64,000 nt of DNA from UBA4615 sp046046245 (GTDB taxonomy: Bacteria; Pseudomonadota; Gammaproteobacteria; Burkholderiales; Burkholderiaceae_E). The stretch lies in contig JBJOKE010000091.1 in the NCBI GenBank assembly GCA_046046245.1, positions 1 to 64,000 on the forward strand. Direction: 5' to 3'. The notes beneath the pieces were generated by a model. The model made no database searches, was not told the origin of the DNA, and saw only the letters and a program-made list of their open reading frames with translations. Shown piece by piece: positions 8,416-15,518 of this stretch (the first letter of the stretch is position 1; every line of letters begins with the position of its first letter). A program made the position numbers and the translations under genes.

Positions 8416-9086
8416 GACGGCCGCCCCGGCGAGCCGGCGCGGCGCAGCGCCGCGGCCGCGCGCGCCAGCGTGGTCACCGCCGCCCAGTCCTGGCGGGCGA
8501 TCGCCGACGCGGGCGTGAGCCACGAGCCGCCGACCGCGACCACGTTGGGCAGCGCGAGGTAGTCGGGCGCGCTGCGCGCGTCGATGCCGCCGGTGGGGCA
8601 GAAGCGCACGGACGGGAACGGGCCGTACAGCGCCTTCAGCATCGCCAGGCCGCCGGCCGCCGCGGCCGGGAACAGCTTGAGCAGCGACAGCCCCTCGGCA
8701 GCCGCGGCCATCACCTCGGACGGCGTCATCACGCCGGGCATCAGGGGCAGGCCGTGGTCGCGCGCGGCGGCGGCCACCGCGCGGTCGAAGCCGGGCGAGA
8801 CGGCGAAGCGCGCGCCGGCGGCGGCCACGCGGACGACGTCGGCGACGGTGGTGACGGTACCCGCACCGACGCAGGCCTCGGGCACCTCGGCGGCGATCCG
8901 GCGCAGCGCGTCCAGGCCCGCGGGCGTGCGCAGCGTGACCTCGAGCACGTCCACGCCGCCGGCCACGCAAGCCTGAGCCAGCGGCACGGCGAGTCGGGCG
9001 TCGTCGAGGACGATCACGGGGATCACCGGCGCGGGCGGCTCGTGGCCGGCCGCACCGGGCGGGTCGAACAGCTCCTGGAGCGACAT
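8412..9086 (-). CDS. eda: 2-dehydro-3-deoxy-phosphogluconate (KDPG/KHG) aldolase
   Basis: This class I aldolase cleaves KDPG to pyruvate and glyceraldehyde 3-phosphate in the Entner-Doudoroff pathway. It has 224 residues, close to the usual 205-215. E49 in VLEVTLRT and the Schiff-base K137 in LLKLFPA match the catalytic pair of the family. GTGGID and GAGTVTT bind phosphate. I chose the ATG at 9086; the in-frame ATG at 9122 would add an unlikely Arg-rich leader. There is no clear ribosome-binding site at either. No edd gene is next to it, so a KHG or related 2-keto-3-deoxy substrate is also possible. Confidence 0.87.
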   Translation of the reverse strand: MSLQELFDPPGAAGHEPPAPVIPVIVLDDARLAVPLAQACVAGGVDVLEVTLRTPAGLDALRRIAAEVPEACVGAGTVTTVADVVRVAAAGARFAVSPGFDRAVAAAARDHGLPLMPGVMTPSEVMAAAAEGLSLLKLFPAAAAGGLAMLKALYGPFPSVRFCPTGGIDARSAPDYLALPNVVAVGGSWLTPASAIARQDWAAVTTLARAAAALRRAGSPGRPS

Positions 9087-9107
9087 CGTGGTGCAACGTA
9101 TACCACG
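9087..9107 (-). promoter_or_regulatory. Inverted repeat and TATACG at the eda start
   Basis: CGTGGT (9087-9092) and ACCACG (9102-9107) form a 6-bp inverted repeat with a 9-bp spacer directly before the ATG. On the minus strand the spacer region reads TGGTATACG, an extended -10-like element about ten bases before the ATG. That would leave almost no leader and explains the missing ribosome-binding site. An operator over a leaderless promoter is inferred. Confidence 0.3.
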
Positions 9108-9211
9108 GTCACGCCGGCCCATGAGCCGCCGGGAACGGCCCCGTCAGGCGGTAACGCGCGCGGCCTCGCCCAAGTGGCGCAGCCAAGCACCCGAACGGGT
9201 GACCCCCTCGG

Positions 9212-9442
9212 TCAGGACCTACCCGAGCGGTGCTCGCGCAGCCGCGCGAGGATGCGCAACGTGTAGCCGTCGTCGGGCGCCTCCACGCCGGCCACCGCGT
9301 CCCTGATCAGCTGCATCACCGTCAGGCGATCGCGCAGCTCGGCCGCGCCCGGCGCGTCGGCCTGCAACGCGCGCAGCAGCATCTCGACACGATCCGGAGG
9401 CAACTCGTCGTCGAGGAAGGCGGACAGGATCTCGTCGTTCAT
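9212..9442 (-). CDS. Short anti-sigma factor-like protein (RseA N-terminal type)
   Basis: This 76-residue protein begins MNDEILSAFLDDELPPDRVE, the typical opening of RseA-type anti-sigma domains (LSALLDGEL). It continues with a helical AELRDRLTVMQLIRDAVAG region. It starts 13 bp after the ECF sigma gene on the same strand, the usual operon order. RseA-family proteins are about 200 residues with a membrane helix and periplasmic sensor. This one stops after the cytoplasmic sigma-binding domain and has no hydrophobic segment, so it would act as a soluble binder. Confidence 0.65.
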   Translation of the reverse strand: MNDEILSAFLDDELPPDRVEMLLRALQADAPGAAELRDRLTVMQLIRDAVAGVEAPDDGYTLRILARLREHRSGRS

Positions 9443-9455
9443 CGCGGTCGGAACC

Positions 9456-10124
9456 TCACCAGCGACGCGCGCGCGTCGGCTGCACCATCGGGCGGATCGC
9501 GGCGGCGATCGCCTCGCGCCCGCGGAAGATCAGGGACTTCACCGTGTTCACCGGCAGCCCCATCGTCGCGGCGATCGAGCGGTAGTCCAGCCCCTCGATC
9601 TCGCGCATCAGGATCGCGTCGCGCTGCCGTTCGGGCAGCGCGGCCACCGCGCGACGCAGCGCGTCGAACAGCTGCCGCGCGGCGACCTCGTCCTCGACGC
9701 CGCCGGGGGCCACCTGCCGCTCGAACGCATCGATCGTCGAGGCGGCCTCCGGGTCGGCGGGCCGGTCGTCGAGGCGGTTCTGGCCGCTGCGCAGGTAGCT
9801 GCTCGCGACGTTGCGCGCGATGGTCCGCAGCCACGGCCAGAACCGGTCGCGATCCTGCAGTTCGGGCAGGGCGTCGTAGGCGCGCAGGAACGTGTCCTGC
9901 GCCAGCTCCTCGACGATCGCCGCGTCGTGGATCACCCGGCGGATCTCGGCCGCGGTACGCCGCTGGTACTTGACGACCAGGACTTCGAACGCGATGGCCT
10001 CGCCGGCACAGGCGCGAGCGACCAGTTCGCCGTCGGCGGTCTCGGGCGCGCCGGCGGAGCGCGACGGACCACCGGCGCCGGGCGGGGCGGCGGGAGGCGC
10101 GGGGCTCACGGTCGAGGCGGGCAT
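9456..10124 (-). CDS. RpoE-type ECF RNA polymerase sigma factor
   Basis: The 222-residue protein carries sigma region 2 at about residues 45-115 (AFEVLVVKYQRR, ELAQDTFLRAYDALPEL, FWPWLRTIARNVASSYL). Region 4 is at about 150-205 (LPERQRDAILMREIEGLDYR, then NTVKSLIFRGREAI). This matches the RpoE/SigE branch of ECF factors. The first 35 residues are Pro/Ala-rich and poorly conserved; I used the ATG at 10124. It is followed by an anti-sigma-like gene, so it is probably autoregulated and held inactive post-translationally. Confidence 0.88.
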   Translation of the reverse strand: MPASTVSPAPPAAPPGAGGPSRSAGAPETADGELVARACAGEAIAFEVLVVKYQRRTAAEIRRVIHDAAIVEELAQDTFLRAYDALPELQDRDRFWPWLRTIARNVASSYLRSGQNRLDDRPADPEAASTIDAFERQVAPGGVEDEVAARQLFDALRRAVAALPERQRDAILMREIEGLDYRSIAATMGLPVNTVKSLIFRGREAIAAAIRPMVQPTRARRW

Positions 10125-10153
10125 CGTGCAGCGTCTGACGCCGGCACGGCCGC

Positions 10154-10219
10154 GAAGTTGCGGCGGACACGCGATCGGGCCGCCGCGCCCGTCACGACAC
10201 GCACGCCCGGCGCAACTTC
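10154..10219. repeat. 9-bp perfect inverted repeat upstream of the ECF sigma gene
   Basis: GAAGTTGCG (10154-10162) and CGCAACTTC (10211-10219) are exact reverse complements separated by 48 bp. The right arm coincides with the putative ECF -35 element. They lie in the divergent gap between the sigma gene and the small gene at 10298. Confidence 0.5.
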
Positions 10220-10220
10220 C
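10191..10220 (-). promoter_or_regulatory. Putative ECF (sigmaE-like) autoregulatory promoter
   Basis: On the minus strand, GGAAGTT (10220-10214) and TCGTGAC (10197-10191) are 16 bp apart. This resembles the GGAACTT-N16-TCnGA layout of sigmaE promoters. The sigma gene starts about 65 bases downstream at 10124. This is inference from spacing and similarity. Confidence 0.4.
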
Positions 10221-10297
10221 CGATGCACGGCGCGTCCGGAACGGTGGCCGGCCCGCACCGCGCCGACCCATCCGTCCGACCCCACGAGGAGCCCGCG

Positions 10298-10573
10298 ATG
10301 AACGTCCCCTGGCACGTCGAACTGAATCCGGACGTCACGGTGATGACCGACGGCACGCGCTGCGTGATCGGCGGGGTCGTCTCGGTCGCCTTCGACATCG
10401 GCGAGGTCGAGTTCACCTGGTCCGACGCGCCCGACCCGTCCGACCGGCCGCTGGGCACCCTGAAGGTGGCGCTGCGGGACCGGCCCGGCACGCTCGCGTC
10501 GATCCGGCTGAACCGGTTCGAGGCCGAGCGGATCCGGCTGATGCTCGAGAGCGGCGGGACGCGGCCGAACTGA
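10298..10573 (+). CDS. Small unknown protein
   Basis: I do not recognise this 91-residue protein. It is probably all-beta, with alternating polar/hydrophobic strands (VTVMTDGTRCVIGGVVSVAF, GEVEFTWS, TLKVALRDRP) and a C-terminal helix (FEAERIRLMLES). There is no signal peptide, so it is likely cytoplasmic. The ATG at 10298 follows CGAGGA with good spacing. It diverges from the ECF sigma gene across a 173-bp gap with a putative ECF promoter. Confidence 0.6.
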   Translation: MNVPWHVELNPDVTVMTDGTRCVIGGVVSVAFDIGEVEFTWSDAPDPSDRPLGTLKVALRDRPGTLASIRLNRFEAERIRLMLESGGTRPN

Positions 10574-10589
10574 GCCGCGCCGCGCGCCC

Positions 10590-11405
10590 TCAGAGGACGG
10601 ATCCGGCACAGCCGTCCATCGGCACGATCGCGCCCGACACGTAGCTCGCCGCGTCCGACGCGAGGAAGAGCGCCACCCGCGCGACCTCCTCGGGTTCACC
10701 CATCCGACCCATCGGGATCTTCGCGATCTCGTCGGCGAACACGTCGTCGCGGCTGCGGCCGCTCGCGCGCGCCGTGACCGCGAGACCTTCCTCGACGCGG
10801 TCGGTCCGGGTGAGACCGGGGTTGATCCCGTTCACCCGGATGCCCCGGTGCGCGTAGGCGCGCGCGTAGCCGACGGTGGCGAGCATCAGCGCGGCGTTGG
10901 CCGAGCCGCCCGGGATGTGCATCGGCGAGGCGACGCGGCCGCCCTGCCCGATCACGTTGACCACCGCGCCGCGGCCGCGTGCGGCCATCTCGCGGACCGC
11001 CGGCTCGAGCACGTGCATCGTGCTGAAGTACTTCGCGTCCATACCCTGCCGGAACGCGGCCGCGCCGAGCTCGCCGGGCGCGTAGCGCTTCGCGGCGCCG
11101 GCCGAGTTCAGCAGCACGTCGATCGGGCCGACCTCGCGCTCGACGCGCGCGACCACCGCCTCGGCCTGCGCGGCGTCGGTCAGGTCGGCGGCCATCGCGT
11201 GTGCGGCCAGGCCCTCGCCGCGCAGCGCCGCGACCGCCGCCTCGAGGCGCGCGGCGTCGCGCGCCACGCAGACCACGGTGGCGCCGGCCCGCGCGAACTC
11301 GCGCGCGCACGCGGCGCCGATGCCCTTGCTCGCGCCGGTCACCAGCGCGACGCGTCCCTTCAGATCGACCTGCACGGATCCCGCTCCCGTCGTGGATGCC
11401 GCCAT
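10590..11405 (-). CDS. SDR-fold protein lacking the catalytic residues
   Basis: The 271-residue protein has a normal cofactor site (TGASKGIG, residues 23-30; NSAG at 100-103), a VNGINPG segment and a family-like C-terminus. However, the positions of the catalytic Ser-Tyr-Lys are replaced. VNVIGQGG stands where the active Ser is expected, and GGSAN (166-170) replaces the YxxxK motif. It may bind NAD(P) without classical alcohol-dehydrogenase chemistry, or use another mechanism. It diverges from the CoA-transferase cluster. The ATG at 11405 was chosen; an internal GTG just before DLKGRVAL is an alternative. Confidence 0.8.
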   Translation of the reverse strand: MAASTTGAGSVQVDLKGRVALVTGASKGIGAACAREFARAGATVVCVARDAARLEAAVAALRGEGLAAHAMAADLTDAAQAEAVVARVEREVGPIDVLLNSAGAAKRYAPGELGAAAFRQGMDAKYFSTMHVLEPAVREMAARGRGAVVNVIGQGGRVASPMHIPGGSANAALMLATVGYARAYAHRGIRVNGINPGLTRTDRVEEGLAVTARASGRSRDDVFADEIAKIPMGRMGEPEEVARVALFLASDAASYVSGAIVPMDGCAGSVL

Positions 11406-11539
11406 CGCGGCGGATCGCGCAGTGTGCCACCGCCGGGCGAGACCCCTCGGCGGGGTCGGTGAAGCGGGCCGTGCCGATCGGAACGACCGCTGCGGCGCGA
11501 GGGCGCGGCGCTGGCACAATGGCTCGAGGAGGAGACGCC

Positions 11540-12745
11540 GTGGCGCCGCTCGAAGGCATCCGCGTGATCGACATGACCGGCATCGTGTTCGGGCCGGTGG
11601 CCACCCAGGCGCTTGCCGACTGGGGCGCCGACGTGATCAAGGTCGAGCCGCCCGAGGGCGACACCCTGCGCAACGCGGGCGTGTCGCGGCACCGCGGGAT
11701 GGGCGCGATCTTCCTGAACCTGAACCGCGGCAAGCGCTCGGTAGCGCTCGATCTCGCGCAGCCCGCCGGCCGCGACGCGATCCGCCGGCTGCTCGCGGGC
11801 GCGGACCTCTTCGTGCACAACGTGCGGCGCGCGCCGATCGCGCGGCTCGGACTCGGCCCCGAGGACGTGCTCGCGCTGAACCCGTCGATCGTCTACTGCA
11901 CCGCGAGCGGCTTCCACGAGCGCTCGCCGCTCGCGCAGGCGCCCGCGATCGACGACTCGATCCAGGCGGCCACCGGCCTCGCGTCGCTGAATGCCGGGCC
12001 GGACGGCACGCCGCGCTTCGTGCCCTCGATCGTCGCCGACAAGGTCGCGGGCCTGGCACTCGCCGGCGCGATGCTCGCGGCGCTGGTGCGCCGGCTGCGC
12101 ACCGGCCGCGGCGGCGTGGTCGACGTGCCGATGTACGACACGCTCGCCGGCTTCGTGCTGGTCGAGCACCTGCAGGGCCACGCATTCGCGCCCGCGCTCG
12201 GGCCCGCGGGCTACCGTCGCGTGACGCCCGACGGCCGGCGCCTGTACCGTGCATCGGACGGCTGGCTGACGATGACGCCCTACACGCCGCCGCAGTGGCG
12301 CGCGTTCTTCACCGCCGTCGGCCGCCCCGAGATGGCCGAGGACCCGCGCGTGGTCGATCCCGTCGAGCGGAACCGGCACATCCAGTGGCTCTACGGCGAG
12401 GTCGGCGAGGCCGCGGCGACACGCACCGTCGCGCAGTGGCTCGAGCTGTGCCGCGAGCAGGGCATCCCCGCGTGGCGCGTCGCGACGCTCGACGAGGTCG
12501 CGACCGACCCGATGCTCGAGGCGAGCGGCGCGATCGCGCGCGTCGACCATCCCACCGAAGGGCCGATGCGCGCGCTCGCGTCGCCCGGCTTCCTCGACGG
12601 CGCGCCGGCGCGGGCCGCGCGGCCCGCGCCGCGGCTCGGCGAGCACACCGTCGAGGTGCTGCGCGAGGCCGGCCTCGACGACGCCGCGATCGCCGCGATG
12701 CGCGCGAGCCGCGCCGCGGTGGCCCCCGACGAGCCGGCACGCTGA
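11540..12745 (+). CDS. CaiB/BaiF (class III) CoA-transferase
   Basis: The 401-residue enzyme moves CoA between acyl-CoA and free acids. The N-terminal LEGIRVIDMTGIVFGPVATQ, ADWGADVIKVEPPEGD and NLNRGKRSVALDL stretches are diagnostic. D138/D139 in PAIDDSIQAATGL is the likely catalytic Asp region. The start is GTG at 11540, preceded by a strong GAGGAG at 11526-11532. The ATG at 11519 lies upstream of that ribosome-binding site and is less likely. It heads a same-strand run with enoyl-CoA hydratase, a Bug receptor, DUF169 and an acyl-CoA synthetase, so it probably activates an imported carboxylic acid. Confidence 0.92.
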   Translation: MAPLEGIRVIDMTGIVFGPVATQALADWGADVIKVEPPEGDTLRNAGVSRHRGMGAIFLNLNRGKRSVALDLAQPAGRDAIRRLLAGADLFVHNVRRAPIARLGLGPEDVLALNPSIVYCTASGFHERSPLAQAPAIDDSIQAATGLASLNAGPDGTPRFVPSIVADKVAGLALAGAMLAALVRRLRTGRGGVVDVPMYDTLAGFVLVEHLQGHAFAPALGPAGYRRVTPDGRRLYRASDGWLTMTPYTPPQWRAFFTAVGRPEMAEDPRVVDPVERNRHIQWLYGEVGEAAATRTVAQWLELCREQGIPAWRVATLDEVATDPMLEASGAIARVDHPTEGPMRALASPGFLDGAPARAARPAPRLGEHTVEVLREAGLDDAAIAAMRASRAAVAPDEPAR

Positions 12746-12789
12746 CGCGCGCCGGCGACGTGCCCCCTTCGACCCGGAGACCGACGACG

Positions 12790-13581
12790 ATGAGCACGAC
12801 CGACGCCCCGCCCGAACTGCTGCGCGAGCGCCGCGGCCACGCGCTGTGGCTGACCATCGACCGCCCCGCGCGGCGCAACGCGATCTCCGCGGGCGTGCTG
12901 GCCGGGATCTCCGAGGGCCTGCGCGAGGCGGCCGCCGACGACGCGATCCGCGCGGTGGTGATCACGGGCGCGGGCGATGCCGCGTTCTGCGCGGGCGCGG
13001 ACCTCGCGAAGGGCTCGGGCTCGTTCCAGTTCGACCCGTCGCGCCCGCACCTGGACTACGCCGACCTGCTGCGCCAGGCCTGGGCCTGCCCGGTGCCGAT
13101 GGTGGCGCGCGTCAACGGCCACTGCCTCGCCGGCGGCATGGGGCTCTTCGGCATGTGCGACGTCGCCGTCGCGGCCGACCACGCGAGCTTCGGCCTGCCC
13201 GAGGTGAAGATCGGCGTGTTCCCCGCGCAGGTGCTCTCGGTGCTCCAGCACCTGATCGGCCCGCGCTGGCTCGCCGAGCTGTGTCTGACCGGCGAGCCGA
13301 TCGACGCGCCTCGCGCCGAGCGGATCGGCCTGGTCAATCACGTGGTGCCGAAGGCCGAGCTCGACGCGAAGACCGACTGGCTGGTGGGCCGCATCGTCGA
13401 CAAGTCGCCGACCGCGAACCGACGCGGCAAGGCGATGATGCGCGCGGCCTTCGACATGAGCTTCGAGCAGGCGATCTCGTACCTCGAGTCGCAGATCATG
13501 ACGCTCGCGCTCACCGAGGACGCGAAGGAAGGCCGCGCGGCGTTCATCGAGAAGCGCGCGCCGACCTGGACGGGCAGATGA
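12790..13581 (+). CDS. Enoyl-CoA hydratase/isomerase family protein
   Basis: A 263-residue crotonase-fold protein. The oxyanion-hole segments GAGDAAFCAGADLAKG (about residues 59-74) and NGHCLAGGMGLF are clear, followed by FGLPEVKIGVFPA with a catalytic-type Glu. The C-terminus MTLALTEDAKEGRAAFIEKR is standard. It likely hydrates or isomerises an enoyl-CoA in the pathway started by the CoA-transferase 44 bp upstream. The exact substrate is not shown by the sequence. Confidence 0.9.
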   Translation: MSTTDAPPELLRERRGHALWLTIDRPARRNAISAGVLAGISEGLREAAADDAIRAVVITGAGDAAFCAGADLAKGSGSFQFDPSRPHLDYADLLRQAWACPVPMVARVNGHCLAGGMGLFGMCDVAVAADHASFGLPEVKIGVFPAQVLSVLQHLIGPRWLAELCLTGEPIDAPRAERIGLVNHVVPKAELDAKTDWLVGRIVDKSPTANRRGKAMMRAAFDMSFEQAISYLESQIMTLALTEDAKEGRAAFIEKRAPTWTGR

Positions 13582-13609
13582 CCGGCCCCGCGCCGCGAGG
13601 AGGATCCGC

Positions 13610-14578
13610 ATGAACCGCCGCCGATTCACCGCCGCCGCGCTCGGCGCGGCCGTCGCGCCGGCGCTGCGCGCCCAGGAGGCCTGGCCCGCGCGCCCGATCC
13701 GCATCATCGTCTCGTTCGCGCCCGGCAGCGGCAACGACCTGATCGCGCGCCAGCTCGCGCCCAAGCTCGCCGAATCGCTCGGCCAGTCGGTGATCGTCGA
13801 GAACCGCGCCGGCGGCGGCGGGCTGATCGGCACCGAGGCGGTGGTGCGCGCCGCGCCCGACGGCCACACGATCGGCCTGGGCACCAGCTCGCAGCTGGTG
13901 ATGAACCCGGCGCTGCTGCCGAAGCTGCCCTTCGACATCGAGCGCGACCTCACCACGATCGGCCTGGTGTCGCGGACGCAGATGGTGCTCGCCGCGCGCC
14001 GCGACGGCCCCGCCGACCTGCGCGCGCTCGTCGCGCGCGCGAAGACCGCGCCGGGCAAGGTCAGCTACGGGTCGGGCGGCAACGGCTCGATCAGCCACAT
14101 CGTCGGCGAATCGTTCGCGCGCGCCGCCGGCGTCGAGCTGCTGCACGTGCCGTACAAGGGCAACGGCCCGGCGATGCAGGACCTGATCGGCGGCCAGATC
14201 GACCTGGTCTGGGACGGCTTCTCGAGCTCGGGCCCGCCGATGAAGGCCGGCCAGCTGCGGATCCTCGCGGTGAGCGGCGAGCGCCGCAACCCGCTCTACC
14301 CCGAGGTGCCGACCTTCGCCGAGGGCGGCGTGCCCGACTACGAGGCCTACACCTGGAACTGCCTGATCGCACCGAAGGCGACGCCCCGACCGATCGTCGA
14401 ACGGCTGAACCGCGAGCTGAACCGCGCGCTCGACACCGCCGAGATCCGGCAGCGGCTGGAGAGCTTCGGCTCCGACAACCTCGTCGGGTCCACGCCCGAG
14501 CAGGCCGACGCGTTCGGTGCGGCGCAGCGTGCGCGCTGGGTGCCGGCGGTGAAGGCCTGGGGCATCAAGGGCGATTGA
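13610..14578 (+). CDS. Bug family (TctC-type) periplasmic solute receptor
   Basis: The 322-residue receptor has a short signal peptide (MNRRRFTAAALGAAVAPALR, cleaved near AQEA), then WPARPIRIIVSFAPGSGNDL, which resembles the family signature P-RPI-hhVPF-PGG. HVPYKGNGPAMQDLIGGQID and LAVSGERRNPLYPEVPTF are further hallmarks. Bug receptors are greatly expanded in Burkholderiales and bind small carboxylates. Many are orphans without TctA/TctB genes, as here. It lies within a CoA-catabolic run and starts after AGGAGGATCC, so it probably captures the acid used by the neighbouring enzymes. Confidence 0.93.
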   Translation: MNRRRFTAAALGAAVAPALRAQEAWPARPIRIIVSFAPGSGNDLIARQLAPKLAESLGQSVIVENRAGGGGLIGTEAVVRAAPDGHTIGLGTSSQLVMNPALLPKLPFDIERDLTTIGLVSRTQMVLAARRDGPADLRALVARAKTAPGKVSYGSGGNGSISHIVGESFARAAGVELLHVPYKGNGPAMQDLIGGQIDLVWDGFSSSGPPMKAGQLRILAVSGERRNPLYPEVPTFAEGGVPDYEAYTWNCLIAPKATPRPIVERLNRELNRALDTAEIRQRLESFGSDNLVGSTPEQADAFGAAQRARWVPAVKAWGIKGD

Positions 14579-14613
14579 GACCGCGGCCGCTCGAGGTCCG
14601 CAGGGAGACGACG

Positions 14614-15438
14614 ATGGAACCGACCGCCGCGGCGAATGCCGCTTCCTCCGCGAGCGCCGACGCGGGTGCCGCGCCCTTCGACGGCCCCGCGCTCGCCGCC
14701 GAGCTCGAGCGGCTGCTGAAGCTGCGCGCGATCCCGATCGCGATGAAGCGCTTCGCCGGGCGCGCCGAGATGGAGGCGGTGCCGAAGATCCGCCGCCCGA
14801 AGGGCACGATCCACACGACCGACCAGATCGTCGCGCAGGCGACGCGGCTAGGCTGGACGGTGGGCATCACGGCCGAGGACCTGGTGGGCGACCAGTGCCG
14901 CGCCACCGCCGGCCTGTCGCCGGCGCCCGAGTGGCGCGAGGGCCGGCAGATGGTGGGCGTCTGGTACGCGACGCCCGAGGACGCCCGCGCGCACCAGGCC
15001 GCGATGCACGCGCCGCCGCCGGCCGCGGCGCTCGCCGTCTCGCCGCTCGCGTCGGGCCGGCTCGACCCACCCGACATCGTGCTGTTCTACGCGACGCCCG
15101 GCGCGATGATCTACTTCATCAACGGCCTGCAATGGAGCGGCTACAGGCGCTTCGACTGGAGCGTGGTCGGCGAGTCGGCCTGCGCGGACTCCTGGGGCCG
15201 CGCGCTCGCCACCGGCGAGCCCAGCCTGTCGATCCCCTGTTTCGCCGAGCGGCGCTACGGCGGCGTGCTCGACGACGAGATGCTGATGGCCCTGCCGCCG
15301 TCCGCACTGCCGAAGGCGATCGCCGGCATGCACGCACTCGCGAAGAACGGCTTCCGCTACCCGTTCCCGCAGTACGGCATCCAGCAGGACGTGCGCGACG
15401 GGATGTCGGCGAGCTATCCGGAGCGGGCGCGGCGATGA
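14614..15438 (+). CDS. DUF169 family protein
   Basis: The 274-residue protein shows the DUF169 pattern: LAAELERLLKLRAIPIAMKR at the start, then DQCRATAG, DIVLFYATPGAMIYFINGL, ESACADSWGRALATGEPSLS and CFAERRYGGVLDDEMLMALP. DUF169 proteins are uncharacterised. The conserved Cys residues (in DQCRA, SACAD and IPCFAE) could bind metal, but that is inference. The ATG at 14614 follows GGGAGACGACG. The gene lies between the Bug receptor and an acyl-CoA synthetase. No signal peptide, so probably cytoplasmic. Confidence 0.82.
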   Translation: MEPTAAANAASSASADAGAAPFDGPALAAELERLLKLRAIPIAMKRFAGRAEMEAVPKIRRPKGTIHTTDQIVAQATRLGWTVGITAEDLVGDQCRATAGLSPAPEWREGRQMVGVWYATPEDARAHQAAMHAPPPAAALAVSPLASGRLDPPDIVLFYATPGAMIYFINGLQWSGYRRFDWSVVGESACADSWGRALATGEPSLSIPCFAERRYGGVLDDEMLMALPPSALPKAIAGMHALAKNGFRYPFPQYGIQQDVRDGMSASYPERARR

Positions 15439-15518
15439 CGGACACGCTCGCCGGACGCTAGACTCGGCCCCCTGCCCGCCGGCGCCGCGATCCGAGCGTC
15501 GGCCTTCCGGAGGAGACC

